Below are positions 1-12,867 of a stretch of DNA of 64,000 bases, in pieces. The position numbers and the translations under genes were made by a program. Under the pieces are notes generated by a model. The model was not told where the DNA came from. It searched no databases and was given only the letters and a program-made list of their open reading frames with translations. This DNA is from Canna indica. Lineage: Eukaryota > Streptophyta > Magnoliopsida > Zingiberales > Cannaceae. Positions within the stretch are counted from its first letter, which is position 1. Each line of letters starts with the position of its first letter. Where the stretch lies: the NCBI GenBank assembly GCA_034359265.1, contig CP136891.1, forward strand, positions 12,104,501 through 12,168,500, written 5' to 3'.

Positions 1-972
1 TTTCTTCAAGATGATTGATAGTGAAAATTTATAGGAAATAGCATCTTCTAAGGATTTTCTTATTCATTTTTGCCGTTCTCTCTTCCACTTAGGTCATTTA
101 AATTTGATTTTGGTGAAGTATGATTGGGCAATATGATATTGCTGATCGTCAATGGTTGTTTTCATAAAGTGGAATTACAAAATAAAAAATGTTTCTTTAA
201 TCATTTTATTCATTTTGCAAAAGAAGGGACTTGCCATGATAGGTTATCTAGGCCATGGCTATAGTTATTAGGTTAGAGGGGAGCCTCAACCATAAGCAAG
301 CCTCTGGTTATCTTTGTTTATGAAAAACCTAGTTATTGGTATATTCTATCTGTTGACAATATTATCTAAGATATCATTTGAAAGAGATCCTGCTATAAGA
401 TAGGTGGGAGGAGAGGTTAAGATGGTTCCTTGAAGTACAATTTTAGATTTTATCAATGCAAAACAATTGAAGGTGTAGTAAAATGGGTTGAAAAGGATTT
501 AAATCATATATATATATATACATATGATTTAAAAGCGAGATGATGAAGATATGGACTTAAGAACTGGCAGAGACATCTATTTTGTACTTACCTACATGAT
601 TTATTCCCGTAGCTAGATTAGCAATGATTTACGTATGAGATAGTAAGCCAAATTGTCGAGATTTCATTTATTAAGTTTCAAATCTTATTATTTATCACTG
701 TTGAATTTGAACCTGGAGAAAGTTCTTAAGCATCCTACCGGAGAAGAAAGTTCAATCAACTTCAGGCACAATGATCATTTATTATAGCTACACAACTAGT
801 AAAAAGTGTACTTAATCAATTAATTTGGTTGACAAATGCTTTTCAGATTCTAGCTAGCATTTTGTTTGAGTTTTACTTTAAAGTTATTGTGTGACAAGTT
901 ATTATCATCTTCTTTCTGATATATCATTGTTCAAATATGGTAATTTTGCCTCCTTTTATAAAATTTGTTCAG
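1..972. other. No gene recognised; probable intron or upstream part of the UBA-domain gene
   Basis: AT-rich sequence with a short TA microsatellite near 508-520. No exon could be identified with confidence. Because the UBA-domain gene on + enters already in mid-frame at 973, this stretch is most simply intron sequence of that gene, but an exon with little conservation could be hidden here. Confidence 0.4.
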
Positions 973-2216
973 TTTCCAGAAGCAGTTCTGTCAGTATTTT
1001 CACGGTTGTCCCGGCCATCAAGTGGTTCATCACCAGCATTGTCAAGTGGGAATATTGTAGGAAACATACATGCTTATCCTGGTCATCAAGTGGAGGTAAA
1101 TCTGTATGCTTGTAGGCTTGTCAAAGTTGTACAAGTTTTTTTAAAAAATAAAATTTATTTTTAGTACTTTATCATCTGGATACATATTATAATTGTTTTG
1201 TAGCTTATGTTTTTTGAGATTCATCTTTCTATTTAGAATAAGCAATTTGTTCATCATCGTTATCCTAACCCATAGTTCTTTAATGATACGCGCCACTGAA
1301 GTCTGTAGCTTGTAAAATATGTTGAGGTTACTTGTAGACCAAATAATGTCTTTATTAAGCATGCTTCGCAGCTTATATTACAGCAACTAGATGAAAACTT
1401 TGCGGAATCAAAGAAAATATAGAGTATGACTCATATTAGAAGGCCTCAAAAGTAAGTTATCGGCAAACTGTGACCAGCTATTTTTGATATCAACCCACAA
1501 GAATTGCTATCTTTTCCAAGAAAGAGGCCTATTATAAAATTCAGGTTGGTGGTATAAAAGTATAATGTGTTGTTTCTAATTAGAGGTCAGATAAACAAGA
1601 AGGTAACATCTCAAATTCCAAGCTCGAAAGAGACTGGATGAAGTGAAATGTGACAAAATTAATGTAGGATTTGTTTTTACTCCTAAACTCTGATAAGCCA
1701 AAGAGCTATTCAAATTATATTTCAAGGTAATTAAGCTGCAAGCAAGAGATCTCCGGAAACAAATCAGATAATATTAGAAATTTAGAATATTAAAATATAT
1801 GGTATGCTTGTGCAAGACACTCAATGCAATGTTTGGACCATCAAGTTCGATGAAGAACCTGTTACATTGATTGTACTCCAGGATATTGTTCTTACCATAA
1901 TCCTTTGTCTTGCGGTGCTGGGAGGATATGGTTATTAGAATTCTTGTGGTTATGTTTTATTAGATATTTTCTGACATGATTCTTTCATTCATATACTTCA
2001 ACAACTCAATTTCCATCCCTCTTTTTCTTAACTGCGGTGCAGGTGGGTGGTCATCCTTCTGTAGCACGCAATCTTGTTGCAGAGCCATCTGAGACTTCAG
2101 TTGCTACATTGGTGTCTATGGGATTTGACAGAGATTCTGCAAGGCAAGCGCTTATACATGCCAGAAATGACGTCAATACTGCCACGAATATCCTGCTGGA
2201 GTCACAGTCACGATGA
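973..2216 (+). CDS. 3' end of a UBA-domain protein gene, possibly rhomboid-like (RBL15 type); last two exons
   Basis: Two exons are supported. Exon 973-1095 follows a pyrimidine-rich tract ending in CAG and ends at a GT donor. Exon 2043-2216 follows a GCAG acceptor and ends in TGA. Both are phase 0, so they join in frame to 98 codons. The last 40 or so residues form a UBA domain: the MGF loop motif, the conserved AR-x-AL helix and a closing A-x-x-x-LLE helix. UBA domains bind ubiquitin. The preceding exon is Ser/Pro-rich linker. In plants a C-terminal UBA after a Ser-rich linker is found in RBL15-type rhomboid-like membrane proteins, and the linker fits loosely, but no transmembrane part lies in the window, so that identity is inference. 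The 5' part of the gene is off the left edge. It is convergent with the phosphatase gene. Confidence 0.7.
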
Positions 2217-3499
2217 TGTTGTCTTCTCAGAAATGAGTATAGAAGATGTTTCTAACTCAAAGCTTGACGAGTGAAATAGTTGATGTTCATCGTTTTGCTC
2301 CCGTCGCATTCATTTGTGTTTGGACTACTCAAATAGAACAAGTTATTAGGATCTGGTATTTTGTAAAAAGATAAGATAGCCTAGAGAGGCAAGGCCTGTA
2401 CATTCGTAAGGAAATATGCTACAAAATTAATGAAGGGCAACTAATCTTTCTAACGTTATTTCTTTAAAACAGGGTTTAGGGCTTGTCAGAGAACCGAAAT
2501 CTGAGTTTTCCTTTTGTCATTAACAAACGAAACTTACCAATCCTACAAATTATTATTATCGAGTTGCACATATTGGATAGGTAAGAAAAAGGAGGGTAAA
2601 TTTTACACCTTGTAGTTTATATTTGTAGTCGCCATCAATTAGTTGTTAATTATCCATCCAAAAGGTGATTAATTGTAGGTCAAAAGCACGGGAACTGATT
2701 GTTTCTGATGGTAATCCTAAGGATTTTGTAGTGTATCTTGAAGCAATTACTTTTACATACAGAAGCATCTTAAGGCAATTTTTTATTAGTGAATAAATTA
2801 ACTGTTTTTTATAACGAATTTATTTTTCTCACTTTACAGTTGCACATGGGCATATTCTCCATGTCTTTCAACCACTTTTTGGTGGAATATTAACATCAAT
2901 TATTTATATTCTCTATGCCTGTCAACCACTTTTTTGATGGACTCGGGAAATATTATCTCAGAAACGCTTTTATATGTGAAAGCAGCCAGCAAAAAGGGCA
3001 TACTAATATATTATGCCCGCCTTTTTGATGGGCTATTAATAGACATAGTCAATTGATGTGTACAAGGAGCAAACAAAATTAACTTCTCATGATCATGCCG
3101 AACAAAGAATAAACAAAGTAACAAACCATAAGCATGACTTAAAACTCGGTCTTGAGACGCCATTCTCATTACAATGTTTGTCATACATTCATACTTCTAT
3201 ATAAAATTCAGTTTCTTTACATATCAACAAAAACCAGCTCTTACATAAAACACCGACTGCAAGCAACAAAAAGTATGCAGTTCAATCACCGCGAGAGCAA
3301 ACAACAGCATTACTGCTTGACTGCTTCAAGTCAGAGCTCAGCAGCTAACTGTAACAGTGAATGACTGAGAATAACTGCCCAAATTCACAACATTGAAGTT
3401 ATTTGATAAGGCAAGGAGCTAATAGAGTCCAAGGCTCTTCTCTCATACACGAACACCAACAGATATGCCTTGGACTTTCTCCAATATGCTCAACAAGCA
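2217..3499. other. Intergenic space between two convergent genes
   Basis: This stretch should hold the 3' UTR of the UBA-domain gene (from 2217) and of the phosphatase gene (ending at 3500 on the minus strand). No further coding exon, RNA gene or repeat with definable ends was seen. A motif is imperfectly repeated near 2865-2960 (ATATTCTCCATGTC / ATATTCTCTATGCC). Confidence 0.5.
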
Positions 3500-6400
3500 C
3501 TAAATCTTGCTAATATCAACTTTGCTCTTATGAATCTGGAAGGCAGGGGTAATCCAGCTGCCACAGCTGCACTGAATGCCTGACCAGTTGAAGTACCCAA
3601 GCCGTGCATCACAATGGATGCATGAAAGTTTTCCCTCCAAAGCACCTTCTTCAACTGCAACAGGATTAAGTTTCAAATTAAACACTAGATGACCAGAAAA
3701 TTGGAAGTTTACAAATGATACGGACTTGGTTAAATGGAAACTGTCAGACATTGAAACAAGAGAGCATTAATATTTATGACAATATTATGAAGATCGAAAA
3801 TGCAGGCAACTATATAGTAATGAGATGCTTCATGGTTAATTGGTTATAGATGGCTATAAGCAGAGTGCCACTGTTAAATATCAAATTAAGATTTTCCAAT
3901 ATTCTAGCACATATAATTAATTTCCAAAGAACTGAATGATTTACCTGAAGCCATCCACTTCAAGGGTTCGACAAACAAAGAAGAACACTCTTGTTCCTGA
4001 AGTCTATTCATCCCATTACCACTTTTTCGCTTTTGCCAATCAAAGCATGTCTCACCCTCACCAGGCACATGGCTAACAACATTCTCCTGCAATGCAACAA
4101 TCCTTCGGCATTTCCTGCAGCGGTAAGCAATTCCGTGTTGGTTTCCCTTAACAACTTCCGGAGAAGAGTTGGAATCTACTGCCGGCAAACCAGGATCAGC
4201 ACCAAATATGGAGCTATCTATTTTTTCCCCTTGTTTATAAGAATGGCCTGAAAACAATGAGAAAAAAAATTAACAGTATAACTTCAAAGAAATAGTCAGA
4301 TTTCAATCTTCTAGTTAATCGTCCATCAAGATAAAGCAAAAAGAAATGACGTATCATTTATCTAATATATTCCATTTTGCAGTGAATTGTGAACTTTAAG
4401 TGTTTACCACCCAGTGCACGAAACAATCCCACTTTTGTGGGCTCAAGGCTACGTACATCAACACTCCCCTGCTTTTGAGGCTGTTTCTGTGGCTCGAATC
4501 CATAATCTCCAAGTCACAAGTGGGTAACTTTATTGTTACGCCAAACCACCCTCTCATATATAATACTGATATGATTTGTGTATATATAACAATCTGAAAC
4601 TGCCTCTTTTATGGCATGTTTATAAACAGGTTGTGGGAGTACTTTGCTTTTAACTTTCTAGCAGTCACTTTGATGGTGACCAAAGCTAAAATTACTGCAT
4701 CTTCACTTCCTGGTTCTTACTTCTTATAGTTTTTCACAGTTCTTCCTACTCCATCCTGTAAGCACTAATCTATAAGCAACACAATCTTCCCATCACGTTC
4801 TCGTCAGACACCACAAGTATAATCTATTCACTTCTATATTTTTTCTTTAATTTGGTATGCTACGATTAGAGACCCTAGAAATGTCATTTTTATGCAGAAT
4901 TCTATACTTATCATAATTCATTATGGTAACGTCATTTTCTTAATTCAACGCTGAGTAGCTAGCATGTTAGGACATGTATATCTGGTATACTTTGCTCAAA
5001 GCACCTTCCATTCCCTTCTTACTTTAACATGCATATCTGGTATACCATATACTTGTGCACCTTCTGTTCTGTTCTAACTTAGCATGTGTACCAATATTGA
5101 TTGAAATTTCTAGTTCCCAATATTAATAATGCCTGGTCACTTATGCATCGAAATAAGATATATACATGGTATCTAGCAAAAGCAAAAAGATAATCAATCT
5201 AATATTGCAATTTGTCCCAGAAGATCCTTCGAGTTTTGAAGTGGTCTTTGCAGCTTAATATGCCATGCTTAGTTTTGTAAGACTGCTACTGCTAAATGGA
5301 TTTACCAATTGAGACATGTGACATGGTGGGAGGTAATATACACATCAGTTGGAAATTGTTTATATAAATAGCATGTTTTCCTGGTGTGTACCTATAAATA
5401 ATTAACAAGTAAGCATTAGAATATTATTTTGAAATCATAGAGATAGTATTCACAATCACATTACATGATGAAAATGTAACCAAACAATTATAATAGGTTC
5501 TCATTTAGGCTTGATCTAAGGATCCTTAGTTTCACTAATTGACTATTTGACTCTAGTTTGATAGCCAAGTTTATTTGTTCCATACGAAAGATACATTTTC
5601 AATATAGTTATGATCCCACACATGCATGAGCCATCAGAGTATCTAATTTGCGATAAGGGCACTATAGAAACTTATGTTATTGTTGTGTAGCGGTTGTTAA
5701 ATTACTTGATTCTTGGAAGAAGAGATATATATAAAGTAATAAATGATTAAATTCCATGTAATGAATTCTCCACCAAAATATGGAAGACATTGCATCAGTT
5801 TAGATTATTTAGCAATAAAAATATAATTGATGGTGTACAATCATATCCTGATACAACAAAAATGGATAAATAAGAGAAGCAAAAGGAATCTAGAAGTCTA
5901 GTATAGTTAATATGCAGTTAGCACTAAAAGAGACAAAAATGTTTGACACAGCTTATTGTGTCATTCAGTCCTCTATTAAGGATACACAATGAGAGTAAAA
6001 AACCCACCTAATACTTTTAAGCGGAATCGCTTATAGATGGGACTTTCTGTATCTACTTTGAAACCCATTTCTTCAAATAAACTCAACTGCCAGAGTTAGA
6101 CAAGGATTTAGTTGAAAGTTCTTTGTCACAAGCATGACCATAGCAGCATCTGAAGTTAAACTAACCTGGTCTAGAAAACCATCATTTGGGCAGACAGGCT
6201 CACAAATTTCACGCAAGGATTCAAGTGCATCTGGAATAACACATACACCATAGTAGTATAGTACCACATTAGTAAAGAGAAGAGTACTGTAAAAGTAGTA
6301 CGATATTACCTCTATTAACATGTAGCTATGGCAATATTCACATACCAAAAAGTCAGAGACAAAAAAAGCAGAAGATAGTCATTCAAACCTTCCATAGATT

Positions 6401-7749
6401 TCTGTTCTGTTCTCATTAAATATGCAAGTATTACAGCAGCACTGCAAAAAAATACAAAGAACCAAATATGGACATAAGCCATGCGAATATATACCATGAA
6501 AAAAAATGTATATTTAATACTTATGCTAATTTAACAAGAAAATAAATGAAGAGGTCACTAGCCAGAAGACCAAAATGCTGATTATGATAAGTAATTATCC
6601 AACTTAATACGTAATTATCCACCTCAACCTGAGGAGACTGGAGAGAGTTTACAAAATCACCTGAGACATTTTATCTTCAAATAGAAAATTAGAAAAGCCA
6701 GAAAACAGACGCATCTACAAGCCATGCAAGATGACAGAATAGAAGGTTTTGCAACATGGCTAAGAGTTTGCTGTAGCAAGTATATTGGGATGATCAACTA
6801 AGGAAGCCACTAAAGAGCACAAGCATTTCAAACATCTGGTACCTGTTCAAGGACCAACTTTTTTTTTCTTGATGCAAACACTGGTCTTTTCTTCATTAGG
6901 TGCAGTGGTGCCATTAACACCACTTGTTTAGACTCATTGGGGCAAAGATTCAACACCTTGAACAAAATTCATGACATTGCTGGTCCTTAGATTTGGTCGC
7001 AGAGAAAAATGAACACAGTAGAATTTGAGATGCTGTTCTTTTTTTGGTGTTTCTTCAAAAATTGCCTAACACAGTACCACAACTTTTTCCACTTCAGCTT
7101 ATGTGTCCTTCATTTCATCAACAGGTACATAAATCTTTATTAATGAACTAATAGCGACAAAACCATGCGTCATTCAAACTCAATACATCAAAATGAAGAC
7201 AAATCTCAAAGGAAAGATAAGTAGTGTACGCGTATTGCATCGAGGAATCATTTCCTTTTTTTATTGGCAACGAAGCAGATATTGATCACCAAGAGTAACA
7301 ACCGAGGTTCGTCACGCAAACTCAAGAGTAAATCCGGCGTACCTTCTCGACACACCAGCGAAGCAATGCACCAAGACGGACCCCTCCTTCCTGCCCTGAT
7401 CGATGAAATCCAAGCACACATCGAGGTAATCCAACAGGTCCTCGTCCTCCGTATCCCTCAACGGCACCGCCATCCTCACCATCTTCAACTCCGGCCCGGC
7501 ACGCTCGAGCGAGTACAGGAGCTTCCCCGGCGCCAGCGACTTCCTCTGGGAGCCATCGGCGCCGGCGTACACCTTCTTGACCTCCTGGGTGGGGATGGAG
7601 ATGTCGGGGCGCCATCCGGAGAAGAAGGAGATGGAGGCAGAGCTGAGGAGGGAGAGGACGTGGGTGATCTCAGCGCTCCCGTTACTGAGCACATCGGCGG
7701 CGGCCTTGATGTCGCCGAAGAATAGGCGTTCCCTGACCAGGTAAGGCAT
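3500..7749 (-). CDS. Dual-specificity phosphatase with C-terminal zinc-binding domain, YVH1/DUSP12 type, six exons
   Basis: Minus-strand exons 7749-7343, 6441-6389, 6230-6166, 6086-6008, 4247-3954 and 3654-3500 have GT-AG borders and sum to 1053 nt, or 350 residues plus stop. The N-terminal half is a dual-specificity phosphatase. Cys129 and Arg135 form the HC-x5-R loop and Asp99 is the likely general acid. The loop's last Ser codon is split by intron 1. The C-terminal half has a Cys pair at 245/248 and a second cluster at 311, 314, 328 and 330, the layout of YVH1/DUSP12 proteins. Yeast YVH1 uses its zinc domain in 60S ribosome maturation; a similar role here is inference. The start is the ATG at 7749, giving the MPYL beginning usual for plant members. 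An in-frame upstream GTG at 7842 is ignored. Intron 4 (4248-6007) holds no recognisable element. Intact and probably functional. Confidence 0.93.
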
Positions 7750-8009
7750 CGCCGCAGCGTCGCTTTCTCTGTGTTCGATCGATCGAGAGGAGAGAACGAG
7801 ATTCGGCTTCCTTGGGAGGTTGATTTGTTGTGCTCGTCGCACTTAAAACCCTCGCCTTTCGATCGAGAGGAGGAAACTCCCCCGACGAATTTGTTTGTAA
7901 CCGATTAGATTCCAACAGCAAATGACTATAAAATAAATTATTAATTAACTAATTAATTCGTATTCATATTCATAAAAGAAAGAGTCTTTTCATTTTCTAG
8001 TTGTCGTAC
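7750..8009. promoter_or_regulatory. Upstream region of the phosphatase gene
   Basis: About 170 bp upstream of the minus-strand ATG are GC-richer and contain paired TCGATCGAGAGG motifs (near 7779 and 7860), probably 5' UTR and proximal promoter. No clear TATA box was found, and the limits are not defined. Confidence 0.3.
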
Positions 8010-8515
8010 AACGGATCAGATACGGTGCGGATACGAATAATTCATCTCTGCACCGCACTCCATATCCGTCCATTCGTATCCGCACCGTATTCGCTACGGA
8101 TGTGAATATGGATATCCATATCTGCACCGCTTCAAATACGAATATCCGCACCGCATCCGTATTTAATAAAAAATATATTAAAATAATATATTTAATTAAA
8201 AAATCAATAAATTACTAATTCATTGATTCAAAATAAATATATAATATACTTCAAAATTCATCTTGACATGAAATTACCATAGAGCTCTTATATATATTAA
8301 TAACTTATATGGGCTAAACAGTAATTCAGAGACGCAGATAGGCGGTGCGAATACGGTGCGGATCCACAATCATATCCGTATCCACACCATATCCGTGCGG
8401 ATATAAGTTTTCTAAATTCATATCCGTATCCATATCCATTTTTACTTGCAGATATGGATCGGATACGGTGCAGATGTTGTTTTTAGTTAGCGGATGCGGA
8501 TAAAATTGCTACCCC
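8010..8515. repeat. Degenerate array of GATACGGATATGG-like motifs in two opposed arms (hAT-like element suspected)
   Basis: Two arms (about 8015-8165 and 8335-8515) are packed with short variants of ATCCGTATCC and its complement, separated by an AT-rich core. The right edge reads GCTACCCCTA, the complement of the TAGGGGTAGC ends typical of hAT-type elements. The left end is eroded and no convincing target-site duplication was found, so classification rests on resemblance to the better-bounded hAT-like elements in this window. Confidence 0.5.
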
Positions 8516-8644
8516 TAGTCGTGTTGATTCTGCACGACCGTGAGTGGAATTTTTCTTTACTTTTTTGCATTTAGATATATTCATCAATTTACTCCGCATC
8601 AGATTTAGTTTCGGCAATTTAACAAAAACCGATAATTACATAAT

Positions 8645-10227
8645 AGGTTAATTAATATATCTAACCTAAACTACAAGCCTTTTCATAAATCTAACTTAAT
8701 TTTTAATTTATATTAATTATATTCAAAACTATCAAATTGATATCAATTCTAGTCCGACGTCAAATGCTCGTGGCATCTGACTCAGCAAATTAAAAAATAT
8801 TTTATTATTATTATTATTTGTGTCACGTCAACATGTAATAAAAAATATTTTAATATTATATAAATAAGAAAAATTAATATATCTATCTCAAATTTTGACC
8901 CTTGTAACAAATTTATCATAATCTTTAATATTTCTTTTTAATCTATTACAAATTTTATGATTGACAATAATTATCTCATTTGAAATTGAACTAAAATTTA
9001 GATTACATTACAATTATAATCAATCCAAAAGTTTGAATTATATTTCTCCTTATTTTTTTATTAAATTCGACGATTACATTAAAAAAAATTAAAAATTAAA
9101 ATAAAACTCTTATCTTGTTAGTATATTCTTATTATTTATTAAATATTTAAAATTTTAAAAATAATTTTATAATTATCTATTGAAATTATATATATTTTTA
9201 AAATGATTCAAATTTTAATTTTCTTATTAATTTTTTATTTAATTATATTATTGCATTTTAAAGAAAATCAAAATGCCCAAATTAAATTAATAACTTTCTA
9301 CGTAGTATTATTATTTATCAAAATTTTATTTTTTATTCAATTCGACTATTGCATCTTATAAAAAAAATCAAAATTTTCAATTAAACCAAGATTGTTTTGC
9401 TTATATGATTATTTATTAAATATTTAACATTATGATTATATTTTATTTTGTGTCTAACAAAATTTGGCATTTTAAATATCGATTTTTTTTATTCAATTCA
9501 ATTATAGCATAAGAAAAAAATAAAAATTTGAACCAAATCAATATATTTTACTGATAATATTATTATATATCATACATTTAACATTATTTATATTATATTT
9601 AATTTGTTTTAGTATTTAATTTTCTTCATAAGTTTTTTTTATTTTACTACAATTTTTTATTTTTAAAAAATACAAAATCTGAAATGAAATTTATATATAA
9701 TGATTATAAATTAATTTTGGTGAAATTAGACGTGGGATTCTTCAAGGTGACAAAAGGTTTTCGTGTAATTTTTTTAAAGAAAAAAATAATTTGGTGAAAT
9801 CGGATACGAAATTATCGGATAAAGTGAGAGTTTTTATGTATTTTCTTTAAAAAAATATTTGTCTTCAAGGATTATAATTATTGTCAATCCCAAAGTTTGA
9901 GATAGATTAAGGAGAAAGATTAAAAATATTAGGATAAATTTGTTACGAGGATCAAAATTTGGGATAGATACATTAATTTTCCTATTTATAATAATACTAT
10001 AATATTTTTTATTACATGCTGACGTGACACAAGTGATAATAAAAAAATATTTTTTTAATTTACTGAGTTAGATGTCACGTCAGCACCTAACGGTTGCATT
10101 GACGAATATCTGACGTCGGGCTAGAATTAATATCAATTTGATAATTCGGGATGTAATTGGTACAAAATAAAGATCGGACTAAATTTGTAAAAAGATCATA
10201 GTTTGGGCTAGATATATTAATTAACCC
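8645..10227. mobile_element. Non-autonomous Mutator-like foldback element with long terminal inverted repeats
   Basis: The termini are inverted copies (GGTTAATTAATATATCTA at the left, its complement at the right), and similarity continues for roughly 330 bp into each end. For example, the 8755-8830 segment with TCACGTC and TCTGACTCAG motifs is mirrored at 10020-10090. A perfect 9-bp direct repeat TTACATAAT flanks it at 8636-8644 and 10228-10236. A 9-bp duplication with long inverted repeats is the hallmark of Mutator-like elements. The roughly 900-bp core is extremely AT-rich with no open frame, so it is non-autonomous. Confidence 0.85.
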
Positions 10228-10284
10228 TTACATAATCCGAAACTTAGTTTTGAAAATTATGAGATCCAGAACCAATATTTTAAT

Positions 10285-10812
10285 TGTTACGCCCCGCTTG
10301 ATGGGATAACTGACTCATCAATTTCATAGGCCAACCTATTGGCCCAATTAAAATGCTTAAGCTGAAGTTGATGGTAGCACACCCATCAAGCCTTATAAGC
10401 CAACACCACATCCAACATACTTTCGATGTGAGACTAAACCGGGGTATTACAATCTCCCCCACTTATGTCTTGACGTCCTCGTCAAGACCCAACTCGAGTC
10501 TAGTACATAGCCCAGAATCACACCCAAGTCGGCGGGGCATGTGAGGCCTAGCCTAGTAGCAGCTCCACCCTATCACCTGGGCAGCCCTTTCTCACATAGG
10601 CTCCCTCACCATGCCTAGGACTAGGTCTTGCTCTGATACCATTTGTTACGACCCTCGCTTGATGGGATAACTGACTCACCAACTTCATAGACCAACCTAT
10701 TGGCCTAATTAAAATGCTTAAGCTGAAATTGATGATAGCACACCCATCAAGCCTTATAAGCCAACACCACATCCAACATACTTTCGATGTGAGACTAAAC
10801 CGGGGTATTACA
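10285..10812 (-). mobile_element. TRIM-type miniature LTR retrotransposon, complete, with 5-bp TSD
   Basis: Two direct repeats of 167-169 bp (10285-10451 and 10644-10812) begin TGTTACG and end GTATTACA. The 192-bp interior has, on the minus strand, TGGTATCAGAGC just after the right-hand LTR (a primer site for initiator tRNA-Met) and a GGGGGAGAT purine tract just before the left-hand LTR. This fixes minus orientation. The TSD is TTAAT at 10280-10284 and 10813-10817. It has no coding capacity, which with the small size defines a terminal-repeat retrotransposon in miniature. Related decayed copies lie at 38733-39220 and 57679-57975. Confidence 0.92.
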
Positions 10813-10817
10813 TTAAT

Positions 10818-12859
10818 CTTTCCGAAATGCCCTCGTCATTTAATTTAAGACGGTTGAAATTTAGCGATAGTCAAATTAGAATCAGGTTCGGTTCAATATA
10901 TTATTTTACTAAAATAACATATTGAATAACATGAAGTTTCACCAAAATAATATGTTTTTAATATACCGAGTACAAAAAAATTATAGTCTTCTCTGCTTTG
11001 CCTACGCCAACATTTATCGTTTGACATCTTTTCATTTTTCCCTTCATCGATTTCTCACAAATCTAAGTTGAAATAAAACTTCAAAATTCTTCTTCAACAT
11101 TTTTCTCTCATCTCCTCTCATCTCTTCATTCTTCATTCCCCAAATTCTAGTCTTCTTGAAATACTAAAACTGTATATAATATAACCAAAAGTCCTTAATA
11201 AACTTAAATATGATATTAATTATAATTACCTTTGTAGTTAGGAACTTTCACCAAAGTCTCTAACTATAAATATAATTCGATTAAAATCTCATTTGAAGTT
11301 CTTAAATTTATTAATTTCATAAGCATGTCAAATTTAAAATTAACAATGTAATAAAATGTGCATACAAGTGATTAGAGACTTTAATCAAAGTTCCTAAATG
11401 TGAGTATAACTAATCAATTAGAGAATAATTTTCGTATATTATAAAAAAATTATGATTTTGATAAATAATATAAAATATTTATGATTTTACCAAAATTCTC
11501 AATAACATATTCAATCTTTTTATTTTTTTATTCAAAATATAAAAAGTTTCCATATCATAAAATAACAATATAATATAGTAAGAAATTTATACAGTATTAA
11601 AAATGATAAAAATAAAAAAACAGCATTAATAAATATAATAGTAATAAATATTGTAAATATATTACAAAATGAGAGCATGATAACTATTAATAAATAGGTA
11701 AATATAGTTCAATCTCTTCATGTTTAGTATACAATTGATAAGAAAAATACATCAAAATGTCTACTTTGCTTGATTCTAGCTATTTATTGTACACCTCATA
11801 AAAGTTGAAAGTTGAAAACAATATTATACAACAAAAACATTCATTCACATTTCCAAATAAAAATAGATGAATATGTCCTCATACTACTTGTGTGATTGTA
11901 TCTATTTTCTTCTTAATTTTTTATTATATATAATGTTAATGATGATATACAAGTTAAAAATATAATCTATAAGTCAAAAATTTAAAAATAATGTGTATAT
12001 AAAAAGTAAAGGAGTAAAAAAGTGCAATTAAAAAAAATATTAAAAGTTTGAAACCCACTTCCACTTGGACATTCAAAGGGATATTCCTTTTAGGTTTGAT
12101 CCAAACCTTGATAATGATATCAGGTGATAGCCAACCAGAAAGTGACTTAATTCTGTGCAAGAATCACCCAATAACCCTAATTATTCTGGATAAAGTATTT
12201 CTTGAGGTCTCACTCCATATCCTTTTTCTAAATTAATTTTGCTAACATTAGCATTTTTTTTCTAATATCTAATGTGGTGGATTAGAAACAACAAGCACAC
12301 ATAAATACAAATTTTAGAGGCCACCTCATTGCATCAATTGAATAAATATGTATTGTGAGTTGAAGAAAGAGGGGCTAGTTGTGTCATGGAGCATGAAATT
12401 TGGCAGCAATTGGGATGTGAAAGGAATAGCACTTCATTAATCAATGAAGATGGAGTGGTCCAATTTGTTGGATATCCACTTGCCAATTTGTTGTCATTGA
12501 GAAGTTCAAAGTGTGACTTGAGCATGCAGCCAAAGTGGGGATAAGAAAGAAAGAAGGCAAAGCTGCTTCTTTTTGTTTTTTGTTTTTGTTTTCAAAAACT
12601 CTCCCCACACATAGAGAGACATAAAAACATGAATTTCAAAAAACTAAGCGCATAAGGTACATAATAGAAAAAGATATATTTTGAGGAAATTAAAATCTCA
12701 TACGCAGTATTGAAATAAATTTGCAAAATGAAGAAGATAAATCAAGATAAAGTAAATTGTGCCAAGTTTTTTTTTTGAAAAATTATAATCATATATGGAA
12801 AATATTCAATATTATATGATACGATCATTTTCTTATAAGATTATGAGTTATCATAGGCA
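10818..12859. other. AT-rich intergenic DNA, no feature recognised
   Basis: About 2 kb with frequent stops in all frames, homopolymer runs and no definable repeat ends. Nothing resembling an exon, RNA gene or transposon protein was seen. The segment near 12290-12560 is less AT-rich, but its short frames match nothing recognised. Confidence 0.5.
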
Positions 12860-12867
12860 TTTTCCAC

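Noticed and set aside
7264..7725. Long + strand open frame opposite phosphatase exon 1
   Set aside because: It lies antisense to a GC-rich exon with clear phosphatase motifs on the minus strand, and its translation shows no domain.
8010..8515. Claim of an 8-bp target duplication around the GGATACGG array
   Set aside because: The best pairing (TAGTTGTC and TAGTCGTG) matches only 6/8 and would need an eroded left end, so no duplication is claimed.
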